28,024 bases of DNA from Rubrobacter sp. (GTDB lineage Bacteria; Actinomycetota; Rubrobacteria; Rubrobacterales; Rubrobacteraceae), in contig JACDAR010000168.1 of the NCBI GenBank assembly GCA_013695335.1, positions 1 to 28,024 of the forward strand, written 5' to 3'. The notes under the pieces are model-generated. The model saw only the letters and a list, made by a program, of their open reading frames with translations, searched no databases and was not told where the DNA came from. Made by a program: the position numbers and the translations under genes. Each line of letters starts with the position of its first letter. Positions within the stretch are counted from its first letter, which is position 1. Below are positions 12,863 to 21,001 of the stretch, one piece after another.

Positions 12863-14170
12863 ATGGCTGGGGGTACAAGGACGGGGGCCGGAAGGTACAT
12901 CCCGAGGGGCCATCCCGTGTCGTGGTGGATGCTGGTGGTGACCACCGGCGCCATCCTGATGACCTCCATTGACCGTGCGATCCTGCCAACCGTCCTCCCC
13001 GGCATCCTCTCCGAATTCAAACTTGGCGAGACGGCTGGCGGCTTCCTCGTCGGCCTGAGCTTCGCCGGCACGATGGCCGGCGGCCTGGTACTCGGGGTCT
13101 TCGGGGACTCGTTCGGCAAGGGTGTCAGGCGGGCGTGGGGATGGGCCGTATCAGTCGCGATAGTGGTTATCTCTGCCATCGCCACGGCGTTCTCGCAGAC
13201 GGTCGGCCAGTTGCAGTTCCTGCGTTTCGTCATGGGCGTCGGGACCGGCGGCATGGAGCCTGTAAACGTGGCGATGGTCGGGGAGTGGTGGCAGAAGGAG
13301 GATCGCGGCTTCGCCGTCGGGACGCATCACACCGGCTTCCCAATAGGCCAGTTCGTCGGGCCGCTGCTCATAGGAGCCGTGCTCGCAGCCGCGACCTGGC
13401 GGGAGGCTTTCCTGTTCATCCCGCTAATCGCCATCCCCATCGTCATACTCCAGATCATCCTGGCCCGGCGGGAGAACCTGCGGCGGGTTAACGCCTGGAT
13501 CACGGAGCATGGCATGACCCCTTCGGTCGAGGAGCGTGATCTGGACGGGGAGCAGCAGGAAAGGCCGATGGCGACGGCGATGCGGGCCGTGCGGCTCGCA
13601 CTCTCGGAGCGGAACGTGCGCTTCTCCGTGGTGGCGAACTTCATGTTCCTGTGGGCCGAGGCCGGGGTTGTCTCGTTCCTCACGCTGCAACTCACCCGAG
13701 AAGCGGGTCTTTCCCTGGCGGCAGCGGCGGCGGTCTCGGGGGCTTCCGGGATCACGGGTTGGATCGGCCAGATCTTCTGGGGAACGGTCTCGGATCATCG
13801 GGGCCGAAAGTTCTCCCTCGGCATCCTCGCCGTCGGCTGGGCTGTCACCGTGCTCGCCATGATCTTCATCAGCAGCGGCGCGCTCGCGTGGACGATCCTG
13901 ATCTTCTGGGGTGTGTTCCGAAACTCGCCTTTCCCCGTGATGTACGCATCCATCATAGACGCAGTCCCCGAGGGCGCATCCTCGGGCCTCGGCCTGATGA
14001 TCGGGATCGGCCTCGGCGCATCAGGTTTCCTCGCCGCCCCGGTCGCGGGCTACATTATCGAGAACTTCGGCTTCACCGTTCACTACGTGGTGATAGCCGT
14101 GATCTGCCTGCTTGCCCTCATCCCCATCGCCATGATCCGAGAGACCGCCACGATGGCAGAGGAAGGCTGA
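12863..14170 (+). CDS. MFS transporter, likely for an organic acid or sugar acid
   Basis: 435 residues with about 12 membrane segments and a polar central loop (about residues 205-240), as in the major facilitator superfamily. Family marks: an Asp-Arg pair early in helix 1 (TSIDRAILP), GxxxDxxGKGxRR-like loop GDSFGKGVRR between helices 2 and 3, and SDHRGRKFSLG in the second half. The GAGGAGGGG ribosome site before ATG 12863 is strong. It is the first gene of a tight operon with the two cyclases, the dehydrogenases and the aldonate dehydratase, so it probably imports their substrate. The direction and substrate are inferred from context only. Confidence 0.9.
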   Translation: MAGGTRTGAGRYIPRGHPVSWWMLVVTTGAILMTSIDRAILPTVLPGILSEFKLGETAGGFLVGLSFAGTMAGGLVLGVFGDSFGKGVRRAWGWAVSVAIVVISAIATAFSQTVGQLQFLRFVMGVGTGGMEPVNVAMVGEWWQKEDRGFAVGTHHTGFPIGQFVGPLLIGAVLAAATWREAFLFIPLIAIPIVILQIILARRENLRRVNAWITEHGMTPSVEERDLDGEQQERPMATAMRAVRLALSERNVRFSVVANFMFLWAEAGVVSFLTLQLTREAGLSLAAAAAVSGASGITGWIGQIFWGTVSDHRGRKFSLGILAVGWAVTVLAMIFISSGALAWTILIFWGVFRNSPFPVMYASIIDAVPEGASSGLGLMIGIGLGASGFLAAPVAGYIIENFGFTVHYVVIAVICLLALIPIAMIRETATMAEEG

Positions 14171-14911
14171 GTGACCGTGGCGAACGACGTGACAGCGCTG
14201 GCCGAACTCCTGCGCGGACAACGCTGGATCGACCTCTCACACACCCTGGAAGAGGACATCCCGGCGTGGCCGACCCACGCCCGCTTCGGCAGCGTATTGC
14301 ACGAGTCATACGAATACGGCGACCCGGCGCTCCACCACGGCCTCACCATGAGCGAGCACACGGGCACCCACATGGACGCCCCGCTCCACTTCGTCCGCGA
14401 GGGACCGGCACGATACGGCACGGATGAGATCCCACTTCAGCGCCTCGTCTGCCGCGCGGCGAAGATAGAAGCCCCGGACCTGGGAGCCGGGGACCTGCTC
14501 GCGGCGGATTACATAAGGGGCTGGGAAGCGGAGCATGGCAGCCTCTCGCATGGTGACGCGGTCCTCGTCCGGTATGGATGGGACGAGCGTTGGAAGGCCG
14601 GGCCGGGGGGACGCCGCTTCCTCGAAGATTGGCCGGGACTCTCGGGCGAGGCGGCGGAATACCTGGTCGAGAAGGGCATCTCGCTCGTCGGGTGCGACAC
14701 GCTCGCCATTGATGCTGGCGGAACGGAAGACAACCCGGCGCACCACGCCCTGCTCGGCAACGAAGTGTATATCGTGGAGAATTTGAAGAACCTGGATCTG
14801 CTGCCGCCGTTCTCGCTGTTCCTGGCGCTGCCGCTCAAGATCCGGGGCGGTTCCGGCTCGCCGGTGCGGGCTGTCGCGCTCGTACCTGACGATGGGGATG
14901 CGGAGGGGTAG
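14171..14911 (+). CDS. Cyclase-family metal-dependent hydrolase
   Basis: 246-residue protein of the cyclase/kynurenine-formamidase family. The metal motif SEHTGTHMDAPLHF (HxGTHxDxPxH) is intact, WIDLSHTLEEDIPAWP is the family opening, and EYLVEKGISLVGCDTLAID with HHALLGNEVYIVENLKNL forms the C-terminal half. Known members hydrolyse amide or lactam bonds (formylkynurenine, isatin). GTG 14171 directly abuts the MFS stop, so the two are translationally coupled. In a sugar-oxidation operon it may open a lactone ring; that is inference. Confidence 0.88.
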   Translation: MTVANDVTALAELLRGQRWIDLSHTLEEDIPAWPTHARFGSVLHESYEYGDPALHHGLTMSEHTGTHMDAPLHFVREGPARYGTDEIPLQRLVCRAAKIEAPDLGAGDLLAADYIRGWEAEHGSLSHGDAVLVRYGWDERWKAGPGGRRFLEDWPGLSGEAAEYLVEKGISLVGCDTLAIDAGGTEDNPAHHALLGNEVYIVENLKNLDLLPPFSLFLALPLKIRGGSGSPVRAVALVPDDGDAEG

Positions 14912-16602
14912 TGGAGATCATAGACATAACCGCGCCGATCAGCCCGCGCTCGGTCGTGTGGAAGGGTGATGTGCCGCCAACCCACGAATACACGAGCCAC
15001 GTTGACAGGGGGGATCCCAACACCGTCAGCCGATGGTCCCTGGGCGCGCACACGGGAACCCACGTTGACGCCAGGCTGCACTTCATCTCGGGCGGCTGGA
15101 CCATGGAGGCGCTCGACCTCGCCCGCGTCGTCGGGCCGTGCCGGGTAGTGGACCTGACGCACGTGGAAGGGCACCTCAGCCGGGACGACCTGGAATCCGC
15201 GGGCGTCGCCGGAACTGCGCGGTTGATCCTGAAGACCCGCAACTCGGAGCAAAGGTTGCTGGAGCGTGATGCGTTCACGGAAGGATACGCGGCCATCTCG
15301 CACGAGGCTGCCGAATACCTGGTTGAGACAGGTGTCGAGACCATCGGCGTAGACTTCCTCTCCGTCGAGCCATTCGAGGACGGTGAGTTCCGTACCCATC
15401 ACACCCTGCTCGGGGCTGACCTGGTAATTCTGGAAGGACTGGCGCTCGCTGGTGTTGAACCGGGAGAATACGTGCTGGCATGTTTGCCGATCAAACTTGC
15501 GGGTTCGGACGGCGCACCGGCCCGCGCCATCTTGATGCGAGAATACCAAGACATCCGAGAAGGAGGTCATCCTGTGAAAGCCGTGGTGTGGAACGGACCC
15601 GAAAAGATGGCGATAGAGGAGGTTCCGGAGCCGGAGATTGCGCCGGGAACCGTGATCGTCCGCCCCGAAGCAGCCGGCATTTGCGGGTCGGAGATCGAAG
15701 GTTATCTCGGACGGATGGGCAACCGCACCCCGCCGCTGGTTATGGGCCACGAATTCGCCGGCACGGTTACGGAAATAGGTGAGGGCGTGGACGAATCCCT
15801 GCTCGGTCGCGTGGTGGCAGTGAACCCACTCTCCTCGGATGGGACGTGCCCGCTGTGCCGCGCCGGGCACACCAACCTCTGTCCGAACAGAAGACTCGTT
15901 GGCATCCACTCTCCAGGTGGGTTCGCCTCGTATACCCTGGCCCCGGCGGAGAACGTGTATCCGCTACCAGAGGGTGTCGAGGCGCGCACAGGGGCTCTGG
16001 CCGAACCGCTTGCGAACGGGGTTCATGCGGCGCGGCTGGGACTGGCTGGGGATCACAACGTCGAGCACGCGGTTGTCGTCGGGGCTGGGACCATCGGCCT
16101 GATGTGCCTGCAGGCTGCGGTGCTCGAAGGTATCCCCAACGTCTCCGTAGTCGAGCCTCATGACGCCAGACGGGAGCAGGCGCGTGGGCTCGGCGCGACC
16201 ACCGCCTTCGCTTCCGGTGAAGACGCCCGCGAGGCGCTGGAAGGTCCGACCGAAGGAGTAGGGGTGGATCTCGTCCTCGACGCCGTGGGCGCTGAGGTGA
16301 CGCGCCGGATGGCCCTCGATCTCATTCGACCGGGAGGACGAATCGTGTTCGTGGGCCTGCACGACGACGACACCACGCTCGGTTTCCACGATGTAGTGCG
16401 CGGACAACTCGACCTCCAGGGATCATACGCCTTCACGGCCAGTGATTACGAACGCGCGCTGGAGTGGCTCGTCGAGGGGAAAGCTGGCATCGGCGAACTG
16501 CCGCCGGTACTGCCCCTGGAAGAAGGGCCGGGGGCGTTCGCGGAGCTGGTGCGCGGGCCTTCGGCGCAGATAAAGGTCTTCCTCGCGGAGAAGGGGGAAT
16601 AG
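14911..16602 (+). CDS. Cyclase-family hydrolase fused in frame to a zinc alcohol dehydrogenase
   Basis: A single open frame of 563 codons. Residues 1 to about 212 are a second cyclase-family hydrolase (HTGTHVDARLHF metal motif, GVDFLSVEPFE, HHTLLGADLVILEGL). Residues 222-563 are a medium-chain dehydrogenase: catalytic zinc ligands in GICGSEIEGYLG and GHEFAG, structural-zinc region GTCPLCRAGHTNLC with the first Cys replaced by Asp, and Rossmann loop GAGTIG. No stop separates them; the linker EYQDIREGGHP encodes a perfect Shine-Dalgarno followed by GTG 15574. The cell could make the fusion, a separate 342-residue dehydrogenase, or both. GTG 14911 overlaps the preceding TAG by one base. Confidence 0.85.
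   Translation: MEIIDITAPISPRSVVWKGDVPPTHEYTSHVDRGDPNTVSRWSLGAHTGTHVDARLHFISGGWTMEALDLARVVGPCRVVDLTHVEGHLSRDDLESAGVAGTARLILKTRNSEQRLLERDAFTEGYAAISHEAAEYLVETGVETIGVDFLSVEPFEDGEFRTHHTLLGADLVILEGLALAGVEPGEYVLACLPIKLAGSDGAPARAILMREYQDIREGGHPVKAVVWNGPEKMAIEEVPEPEIAPGTVIVRPEAAGICGSEIEGYLGRMGNRTPPLVMGHEFAGTVTEIGEGVDESLLGRVVAVNPLSSDGTCPLCRAGHTNLCPNRRLVGIHSPGGFASYTLAPAENVYPLPEGVEARTGALAEPLANGVHAARLGLAGDHNVEHAVVVGAGTIGLMCLQAAVLEGIPNVSVVEPHDARREQARGLGATTAFASGEDAREALEGPTEGVGVDLVLDAVGAEVTRRMALDLIRPGGRIVFVGLHDDDTTLGFHDVVRGQLDLQGSYAFTASDYERALEWLVEGKAGIGELPPVLPLEEGPGAFAELVRGPSAQIKVFLAEKGE
15557..15576 (+). promoter_or_regulatory. Internal ribosome site and GTG start for the dehydrogenase
   Basis: GAGAAGGAGGT (15557-15567) is complementary to the 16S rRNA 3' end over at least eight bases; six bases later comes GTG 15574-15576, which starts the normal N-terminus of a medium-chain dehydrogenase (KAVVWNGPEKM). 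The site lies inside the reading frame of the upstream cyclase, in phase with it. Confidence 0.75.
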
Positions 16603-16604
16603 CG

Positions 16605-17354
16605 GTGGAGAACGGTTCGCTCTCAGGCAAGACCGCCGTGGTTATAGGAGCTTCCAGCGGCATCGGCTTATCTACAGCTACCCTCTTTGCCGACGCCGGT
16701 GCAAAGGTTCACGCTGCAGCCAGAAGGCGCGAAGTGATAGAAGAAGGGGCGGGGGAACGCGGGATCTTCACGCATGCGCTCGACATCTCGGACGCTGATG
16801 CTGTCTGGAAGTTGACCGAGGAGATAGGGGAGTCCGACGGTATAGATATCCTCGCCATTCCAGCCGGGATGAACTTTCCGGAGCGGCGCTTCGAGCAGTT
16901 GACTGCGGAGAAGTGGGACCAGATGATCTCGGTCAACCTCTCCGGCGCCTTCTACGCCGTGCGGGCCGCGCTCCCCTATCTACGGTCTTCACGAGGGCTC
17001 GTGATCCTCATCTCCAGCGTCTCTGGCAGGTGGCCCGACGCTTCTGGTCCAGCGTACCAGGCGTCGAAGGCGGGCATGATCGAACTCGCCCACGCCGTCG
17101 GCTTCGAGGAGCACACGAACGGCGTGCGCTGCTCCGCCGTGTTGCCTGGCATCGTTGACACACCGATCCTGGATAATCGTCCCGAGCCGCCGCCGAAGGA
17201 GGTTCGGGACGCCAGCCTCAAGCCGGATGATGTTGCCCAGGCTTGCCTCTTCCTGGCAACGCTTCCACCGCACGCCTACGTCCCGGAGCTCACGATGATC
17301 CCGACCCAGCTCCAGGCACTCGGAAAGACATCGGTGGCGACGCCGCCAACGTAG
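16605..17354 (+). CDS. Short-chain dehydrogenase/reductase
   Basis: 249-residue SDR with GASSGIG cofactor loop, Arg-rich end of strand 2 (AAARRREV, which favours NADP), catalytic Ser in LISSVSG and YQASK active site. The usual NNAG is IPAGMN. GTG 16605 is selected: the SDR sequence starts there, AAGGGGG lies 8-14 bases upstream and the previous stop is 2 bases away. The frame continues further upstream into the dehydrogenase gene but that part does not look like SDR. Fourth gene of the MFS operon; a candidate for oxidation of the 2-keto-3-deoxy acid or the first sugar oxidation. Confidence 0.87.
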   Translation: MENGSLSGKTAVVIGASSGIGLSTATLFADAGAKVHAAARRREVIEEGAGERGIFTHALDISDADAVWKLTEEIGESDGIDILAIPAGMNFPERRFEQLTAEKWDQMISVNLSGAFYAVRAALPYLRSSRGLVILISSVSGRWPDASGPAYQASKAGMIELAHAVGFEEHTNGVRCSAVLPGIVDTPILDNRPEPPPKEVRDASLKPDDVAQACLFLATLPPHAYVPELTMIPTQLQALGKTSVATPPT

Positions 17355-17417
17355 TGGCGAAGGGCGGGGGATCATATATAGTCGGAGAGATGGGAAACGC
17401 GGTCTGGAGGTGGATGG

Positions 17418-19196
17418 ATGATCTCGGGTAATGGACGGTCTCCCCGCAGGCTGCGTTCGCGTGACTGGTTCGACAACCCGCACCGCAAAGACCAGACCGC
17501 GCTGTACCTTGAACGCTTCATGAACTATGGGATTACACCTGACGAGCTTCGTTCTGGGAAGCCCATCGTCGGCATCTCGCAGACGGGCAGCGACCTGGTA
17601 CCCTGCAACCGTCATCACATCGAGCTTGCGAAGCGGGTGCGCGACGGTATCAGGGACGCTGGCGGTATCCCGATGGAGTTTCCGGTCCACCCGGTCTTCG
17701 AGAACTGCCGCCGCCCGACCGCCGCGCTCGACCGCAACCTCTCGTACCTGGGTCTGGTCGAGGTGCTGTATGGCTACCCGATAGACGCCGTCGTCCTCAC
17801 CACGGGTTGCGACAAGACGACGCCTGCGGCGATCATGGCCGCGGCCACCGTGGATATCCCGTCCATCGTGCTCTCAGGCGGCCCGATGCTCGACGGCTAT
17901 TTCGAGGGCAGGCTCGTCGGGTCCGGCATGGCGATCTGGGAGAGCCGCCGCCGTCTGTCAGCGGGTGAGATCGACGAGGAAGAATTCTACGAGACGGCGC
18001 TCGCCTCAGCGCCTTCAGCCGGACATTGCAACACTATGGGTACCGCCTCCACCATGAACGCCCTGGCCGAAGTGCTCGGGATGTCGCTGCCTGGATGCGC
18101 TGCCATCCCGGCCCCGTACCGCGAACGCGGGCAGATGGCCTACGAGACAGGCAGGCGCATCGTCGAGATGGCCCACGAAGACATCAGGCCGTCGAAGATC
18201 CTGACGCGCCAGGCCCTCCTGAACGCCATAGTCGCGACCACGGCTATCGGTGGCTCGACCAACGCCCAGCCGCACGTAATGGCGATAGCACGCCACGCTG
18301 GAGCTGACCTCGCGCCATCGGACTGGGAGCATGGGCACGACGTGCCGCTGCTCGTGAACATGCAGCCTGCCGGCAAGTACCTCGGGGAACGCTTCCATCG
18401 GGCTGGCGGCGTGCCTGCCGTGCTGCACGCGTTGATCGAAGCCGGAAAGATAGACGGAGACGTTCCCACCGTGACGGGTCGGACGCTTGCGGAGAACGTG
18501 GATGGCCGCCGGAGCCACGACCGCGAGGTGATCACCACCTACGACGAGCCGCTCATGCACACCGCAGGGTTCAGGGTGTTCACAGGCAACCTGTTCGACT
18601 TCGCCATCATCAAGACTAGCGTAATCTCCGAGGACTTCCGCTCCCGATACCTGAGCGGTGACGGCATCTTCGAGGGGAAGGCCGTCGTCTTCGACGGCTC
18701 CGACGACTACCACGAGCGCATCAACGACCCTGACCTGGACATAGACGAGACTTCGATCCTGGTTATCCGGGGCGCCGGTCCCCTGGGTTGGCCCGGCTCC
18801 GCTGAGGTGGTGAACATGCAGCCGCCGGACCATCTCATCAAACGCGGCATCACCACCCTGCCGACCATCGGGGACGGGCGGCAGTCTGGAACATCGGACA
18901 GCCCATCTATCCTCAACGCGGCCCCCGAGAGCGCGGCCGGGGGAGGGCTATCCTGGCTGAGGACCGGCGACACCATCCGCATAGACCTGAATGCAGGACG
19001 CTGCGACGCGCTGGTTCCTGAAGAGGAGATCGAACGTCGCAGGCGGGATGATGGCATCCCCCCTATCCCAGAAAGCCACACACCGTGGGAGGAGATCTAC
19101 CGTTCCGAAGTCGGACAGCTCGACACAGGCGCGGTCCTGGAACTCGCCCCGAAATACAGGAACATCGCCTCCGAGACCCCTCGGCACAACCACTGA
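17418..19196 (+). CDS. IlvD/Edd-family aldonate dehydratase (XylD/AraC-like)
   Basis: 592-residue iron-sulfur dehydratase converting an aldonic acid to a 2-keto-3-deoxy acid. The cluster-ligand cysteines are Cys63 (PCNRHH), Cys131 (TTGCDKTTPA) and Cys204 (GHCNTMGTAS). GSDLVPCNRHHIELAKRV, TASTMNALAEVLGMSLPGCA and IGDGRQSGTS are characteristic of the pentonate/hexonate branch (xylonate, arabonate dehydratases) rather than branched-chain biosynthetic IlvD. GGAGGTGG precedes ATG 17418. It is the last gene of the operon, 63 bases after the SDR. The exact sugar acid is not readable, but this enzyme is the best evidence that the locus is a non-phosphorylative sugar pathway. Confidence 0.9.
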   Translation: MISGNGRSPRRLRSRDWFDNPHRKDQTALYLERFMNYGITPDELRSGKPIVGISQTGSDLVPCNRHHIELAKRVRDGIRDAGGIPMEFPVHPVFENCRRPTAALDRNLSYLGLVEVLYGYPIDAVVLTTGCDKTTPAAIMAAATVDIPSIVLSGGPMLDGYFEGRLVGSGMAIWESRRRLSAGEIDEEEFYETALASAPSAGHCNTMGTASTMNALAEVLGMSLPGCAAIPAPYRERGQMAYETGRRIVEMAHEDIRPSKILTRQALLNAIVATTAIGGSTNAQPHVMAIARHAGADLAPSDWEHGHDVPLLVNMQPAGKYLGERFHRAGGVPAVLHALIEAGKIDGDVPTVTGRTLAENVDGRRSHDREVITTYDEPLMHTAGFRVFTGNLFDFAIIKTSVISEDFRSRYLSGDGIFEGKAVVFDGSDDYHERINDPDLDIDETSILVIRGAGPLGWPGSAEVVNMQPPDHLIKRGITTLPTIGDGRQSGTSDSPSILNAAPESAAGGGLSWLRTGDTIRIDLNAGRCDALVPEEEIERRRRDDGIPPIPESHTPWEEIYRSEVGQLDTGAVLELAPKYRNIASETPRHNH

Positions 19197-19328
19197 CCCC
19201 GAGCCTCGGAAGATACTGCCGTGCCAAGCCGCGAGTTTACGGACGCTGGCTGTTTCACGAAGTTTCCATGCAACGAACCAGACCCCAGGAACCGAGGCTG
19301 ACAGGTTGGCCTGGATGCCACGATTCAC

Positions 19329-19463
19329 ATGCCTGATGTGCCTATCGGCATGGGCGCTGTTTTGTTCTGCAAAGGCGAAAAGCCAGAGTGCCCGGAGGTA
19401 TACGCCTATAACGGCTACTGGGGCGGCGTGTACGATGGCTTTCCCGTGGATGGCACCCCATAG
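19329..19463 (+). CDS. Possible 44-residue protein or gene fragment
   Basis: ATG 19329 to TAG 19461-19463 encodes a peptide with two Cys (LFCKGEKPEC) followed by an aromatic and glycine-rich run (VYAYNGYWGGVYDGFPVDG). The composition is not that of random out-of-frame GC-rich sequence, but no ribosome site is seen before the ATG. The frame is open back to 19302 without another start. It could be the tail of a lost gene. Not recognised. Confidence 0.3.
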   Translation: MPDVPIGMGAVLFCKGEKPECPEVYAYNGYWGGVYDGFPVDGTP

Positions 19464-19541
19464 AGACCGGTTTCTCGCGGGTACAGTCCAACAATTTTTG
19501 TGAAACCTCGGTAAAACTTTTGCATAGTGCGTTAAGAAAGC

Positions 19542-19570
19542 CTGACAATTGTTGCATTCGATGATAGGGT
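19542..19570 (+). promoter_or_regulatory. Probable promoter of the subtilisin gene
   Basis: CTGACA (19542-19547, 5/6 of the -35 consensus), 17-base spacer, TAGGGT (19565-19570, TAnnnT). The predicted transcript starts near 19577, with a 37-base leader containing the ribosome site GGGAGGG. Confidence 0.4.
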
Positions 19571-19613
19571 CTGCTTAGCATTGTAAGCTAGGTGGATCCT
19601 GGGAGGGACAACA

Positions 19614-20756
19614 ATGAGACGGGTGATGGTACTGCTGGTGGCGGTCGTGGCCGCGACGTTGCTGGCATCCGGGGTGGCTTTGACGCAGCCATCTGGGGAT
19701 GGGCCGGATCGTTATATAGTGGTTTTGAAAGACAGCGTGGATAATCCAGGCGAAGTGGCGTCCAATATCGCGCAGCGCAACAACGCCCAGGTTGGATTCG
19801 TGTACAAGCATGCCATAAAAGGTTTCTCCGCGGTGATCCCGAACGAGCGGGTGGCCGAGGTGCGCTCCTCGAACCCTGTGGACTACATGGAGCGTGACGG
19901 TACGGTACACGCCACGGCACAGACGCTCCCGTGGGGCATTGATCGTGTAGACGCAGACGTCAGCTCGACGCTCGCCGGGAACGGTTCCGGGGCGGTCACT
20001 GGCGTGAATGCTTACATCATAGACACTGGCATAGACGCCGGGCATACCGACCTGAACGTGACACAGAACGTCAACTTCGCGGGTGGCAAGAACGGCGACT
20101 GCAACGGCCACGGTACGCACGTCTCTGGCACTGTGGCAGCCGAAGACAACACGCAGGATGTCGTCGGCGTCGCGCCCGGCGCGCCCCTCACCGGCGTCAA
20201 GGTACTCGGCTGCAGTGGCTCGGGCTCGACCTCCGGTGTAATCGCTGGCGTTGACTGGGTGACTGCAAACGCGCAGGAGCCAGCGATAGCGAACATGAGC
20301 CTCGGTGGCGGCGTCAGCACAGCGCTCGACGATGCAGTGAAGCGTTCCGCAGCCAGCGGCGTCTTCTACTCCCTGGCCGCCGGCAACGAAGGTGTGAACG
20401 CGTGCAATAGCTCACCAGCCCGCGCGGGCGCAGGAACCAACAACGGCGTCATGACCACCGCCGCGACAGACATCAACAACCAGGAGGCTTCGTTCAGCAA
20501 CTTTGGCTCCTGCGTTGACGTATGGGCTCCTGGTGTGAGCGTCCTCTCCACCAAGAAGGGTGGCGGCACCGTCACGTACTCGGGCACCTCGATGGCTTCG
20601 CCGCACGTTGGCGGCACCGGCGCCCTGTACCTCTCGTCGCACGCTGGCAGTAGCCCGTCCGCCGTCGAGACCGCGCTCAAGAGCAATGCGGTTTCCACAG
20701 GCACCTTCAGCAAGGATGGCGGCCCGATCCGTCTCCTCTACGCTGGCGGATACTAG
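19614..20756 (+). CDS. Secreted subtilisin-like serine protease (S8A, proteinase K/aqualysin type)
   Basis: 380-residue prepro-protease. Residues 1-24 are a signal peptide (MRR, hydrophobic core, ASGVALT). Residues ~33-100 are an I9 inhibitor propeptide (RYIVVLKDS to DYMERDG). The mature domain carries Asp137 (IIDTGID), His166 (GHGTHVSG), oxyanion Asn258 (AAGNEG) and Ser326 (GTSMASPH). Four mature cysteines (163, 200, 264, 300) are placed as in aqualysin/proteinase K relatives, suggesting two disulfides. There is no C-terminal extension, so the enzyme is probably released. It is transcribed alone: own promoter upstream and a strong terminator 16 bases after the stop. Confidence 0.93.
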   Translation: MRRVMVLLVAVVAATLLASGVALTQPSGDGPDRYIVVLKDSVDNPGEVASNIAQRNNAQVGFVYKHAIKGFSAVIPNERVAEVRSSNPVDYMERDGTVHATAQTLPWGIDRVDADVSSTLAGNGSGAVTGVNAYIIDTGIDAGHTDLNVTQNVNFAGGKNGDCNGHGTHVSGTVAAEDNTQDVVGVAPGAPLTGVKVLGCSGSGSTSGVIAGVDWVTANAQEPAIANMSLGGGVSTALDDAVKRSAASGVFYSLAAGNEGVNACNSSPARAGAGTNNGVMTTAATDINNQEASFSNFGSCVDVWAPGVSVLSTKKGGGTVTYSGTSMASPHVGGTGALYLSSHAGSSPSAVETALKSNAVSTGTFSKDGGPIRLLYAGGY

Positions 20757-20771
20757 GAAACATTAGCCAGA

Positions 20772-20815
20772 GAAGGCGCGGCTTCATCTTCGGGGCCGCG
20801 CCTTCCCGGCTTTTC
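20772..20815 (+). terminator. Rho-independent-like terminator after the subtilisin gene
   Basis: GAAGGCGCGGC (20772-20782) pairs perfectly with GCCGCGCCTTC (20795-20805): an 11-base GC-rich stem with a 12-base loop, followed by CCGGCTTTTC. The T-run is short (four). Confidence 0.75.
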
Positions 20816-21001
20816 ATGGAACAACGCGCCGCTGTGGTTCTGCGCATGGTTGGCGGGATCACGCACCACAATCTTTTCTTTCTCTAATCCCTGTCTGGAA
20901 GATGGCCCGCCCTTCGAGGGTGATCTCGCTTTGGCATGGAGCATTTTTCGGTCCTTGGAGTTCCGGGCGAGCATATGCATCCAGAAGCGTTGCGACATAT
21001 T

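Larger units (their letters stand above)
19197..19613. other. Intergenic stretch before the subtilisin gene
   Basis: 417 bases. The first half may hold a 44-codon frame (listed separately). The second half is AT-richer and carries the probable subtilisin promoter. CAACAATT at 19489-19496 and AATTGTTG at 19547-19554 are perfect inverted half-sites 50 bases apart around the promoter and might be regulatory. Confidence 0.45.

Noticed and set aside
16464..16604. Extended start of the SDR gene inside the dehydrogenase gene
   Set aside because: The extra 47 residues are Arg/Gly-rich out-of-frame reading of the dehydrogenase; GTG 16605 has the ribosome site and the SDR N-terminus.
20753..20998. 81-residue reverse-strand frame after ydbT
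   Set aside because: It runs through the subtilisin terminator hairpin on the opposite strand, has no ribosome site and low-complexity polar sequence; 4-base spacing from the ydbT stop keeps it a weak possibility only.
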